NCBI RefSeq assembly: GCF_031085165.1
Contig: NZ_JAVHTY010000001.1
Coordinates: forward strand, 992,001-1,056,000
Source: Pseudomonas sp. 102515
GTDB taxonomy: Bacteria > Pseudomonadota > Gammaproteobacteria > Pseudomonadales > Pseudomonadaceae
DNA: 64,000 nt
Reading direction: 5' to 3'
In this document: one piece after another, positions 63,619 through 64,000 of the stretch
How positions within the stretch are numbered: position 1 is the first letter of the stretch
Layout of the letters: the number at the start of each line of letters is the position of its first letter
Translations under genes and position numbers: made by a program
Notes under the pieces: generated by a model
What the model was told of the DNA's origin: nothing
Database searches by the model: none
The model's input: only the letters and a program-made list of their open reading frames with translations

Positions 63619-64000
63619 TCAGCCGAGTTCGGCCAGCAGCTTCTCCCACTCCTTGGTTTCCTTCTTGGAGGGCGCACCCAGCAGCTCGACCGCCTGGCGC
63701 AGGCGGAAGCGGGTAAGGTCCGGTCCGAGGATCTCCATGGCGTCGAGCACCGAGACCGAGCTGGCCTGGCCGGTGATGGCGGCGAACAGCAGCGGCATGA
63801 CGTCGCGCAGCTTGAGCTGCTGGTGCTCGGCGACCGCCTGGATCACCGCGGTGATGCGCTCCTTGTCCCACTGGCGCAGGGCTTCGAGCTTCCACAGCAG
63901 CAGCTGCATGATCAGGCGGACCTGGTCGGCGGACAGCTTCTTGTGCTGGAACAGCGCCGGATCCAGATTCAGGGCGCCACTGAAGAAGAAGCCGGCCAGC
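63619..64000 (-). CDS. gltX: Glutamate-tRNA ligase GltX (C-terminal part)
   Basis: The last 127 or so residues of a class I glutamyl-tRNA synthetase run in from the right edge. The visible part is the helical anticodon-binding domain ([40 protein letters not shown]) and the typical end [15 protein letters not shown]. The catalytic HIGH and KMSKS motifs lie outside the window. Confidence 0.93.
   Translation of the reverse strand, partial: LAGFFFSGALNLDPALFQHKKLSADQVRLIMQLLLWKLEALRQWDKERITAVIQAVAEHQQLKLRDVMPLLFAAITGQASSVSVLDAMEILGPDLTRFRLRQAVELLGAPSKKETKEWEKLLAELG

Noticed and set aside
62835-63677. A 281-codon N-terminal extension of HisC
   Set aside because: It is an out-of-frame reading of the YitT-like gene; the HisC family start is at 62834 after a GAGG site.

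Overview
The window looks like chromosomal DNA of a high-GC gammaproteobacterium of the Pseudomonas lineage. Evidence is the gene order (ruvAC-yebC-aspS, the one-piece fli-flh-fle-che-mot-par cluster, ihfB-rpsA-cmk-tyrA-hisC), near-Pseudomonas protein sequences for CheY, RpsA and FliM, and sigma54-type flagellar promoters. A species close to P. oryzihabitans is a guess; nothing here proves it. Almost all DNA is coding, and I see no tRNA, rRNA, CRISPR array, phage or intact insertion sequence.

Layout. 1-3.6 kb: ruvA (partial), ruvC, yebC and aspS on the minus strand. 3.7-7.2 kb: dps, a membrane-anchored cold-shock-domain protein, and an LtaS/OpgB-type sulfatase-fold transferase. 7.5-14.1 kb: a tightly overlapping MoxR-DUF58-DUF4381-BatA-BatB/C-BatD operon, i.e. 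an AAA+ ATPase with von Willebrand A proteins acting at the inner membrane. 14.1-20.5 kb: single genes (YceH, EamA exporter, Lrp-type regulator, DUF2076, isochorismatase-fold hydrolase, YciC-like, YaiL-like, LpxO lipid A hydroxylase). 20.5-49.0 kb: about 28 kb of flagellar and chemotaxis genes, all minus strand: fliEFGHIJ-hpt-fliKLMNOPQR-flhB-[sodC on plus]-flhAF-fleN-fliA-cheYZA-cheB-motCD-parC-parP-cheW-DUF2802. These encode the basal body and C ring, the export gate, pole placement and number control (FlhF, FleN), sigma28, and the chemosensory array with its polar ParC/ParP positioning system. 49.1-57.6 kb: comEA and a short polysaccharide locus (rfbBACD for dTDP-L-rhamnose, plus WbpM-, WbpL- and WbpV-like proteins). 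57.8-64 kb: ihfB, rpsA, cmk, tyrA, hisC, a YitT-like protein and gltX (partial).

The most interesting points are these. (1) CheA carries three nearly identical acidic repeats, and a fourth degenerate one, in its P1-P3 linker; they resemble the CheY-binding tail of CheZ encoded next door. (2) A 167-bp miniature inverted-repeat element with perfect 22-bp ends sits between motC and motD and supplies the motC stop codon. A second MITE-like element abuts the EamA gene in the same way. (3) The ihfB-comEA O-antigen locus has lost any recognisable wzx, wzy, wzz and downstream glycosyltransferases, and comEA is joined directly to fliE with no fleQSR between. (4) tyrA stands alone, without the aroA domain usually fused to it in pseudomonads. 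(5) sodC lies inside the export-gate gene block on the opposite strand.
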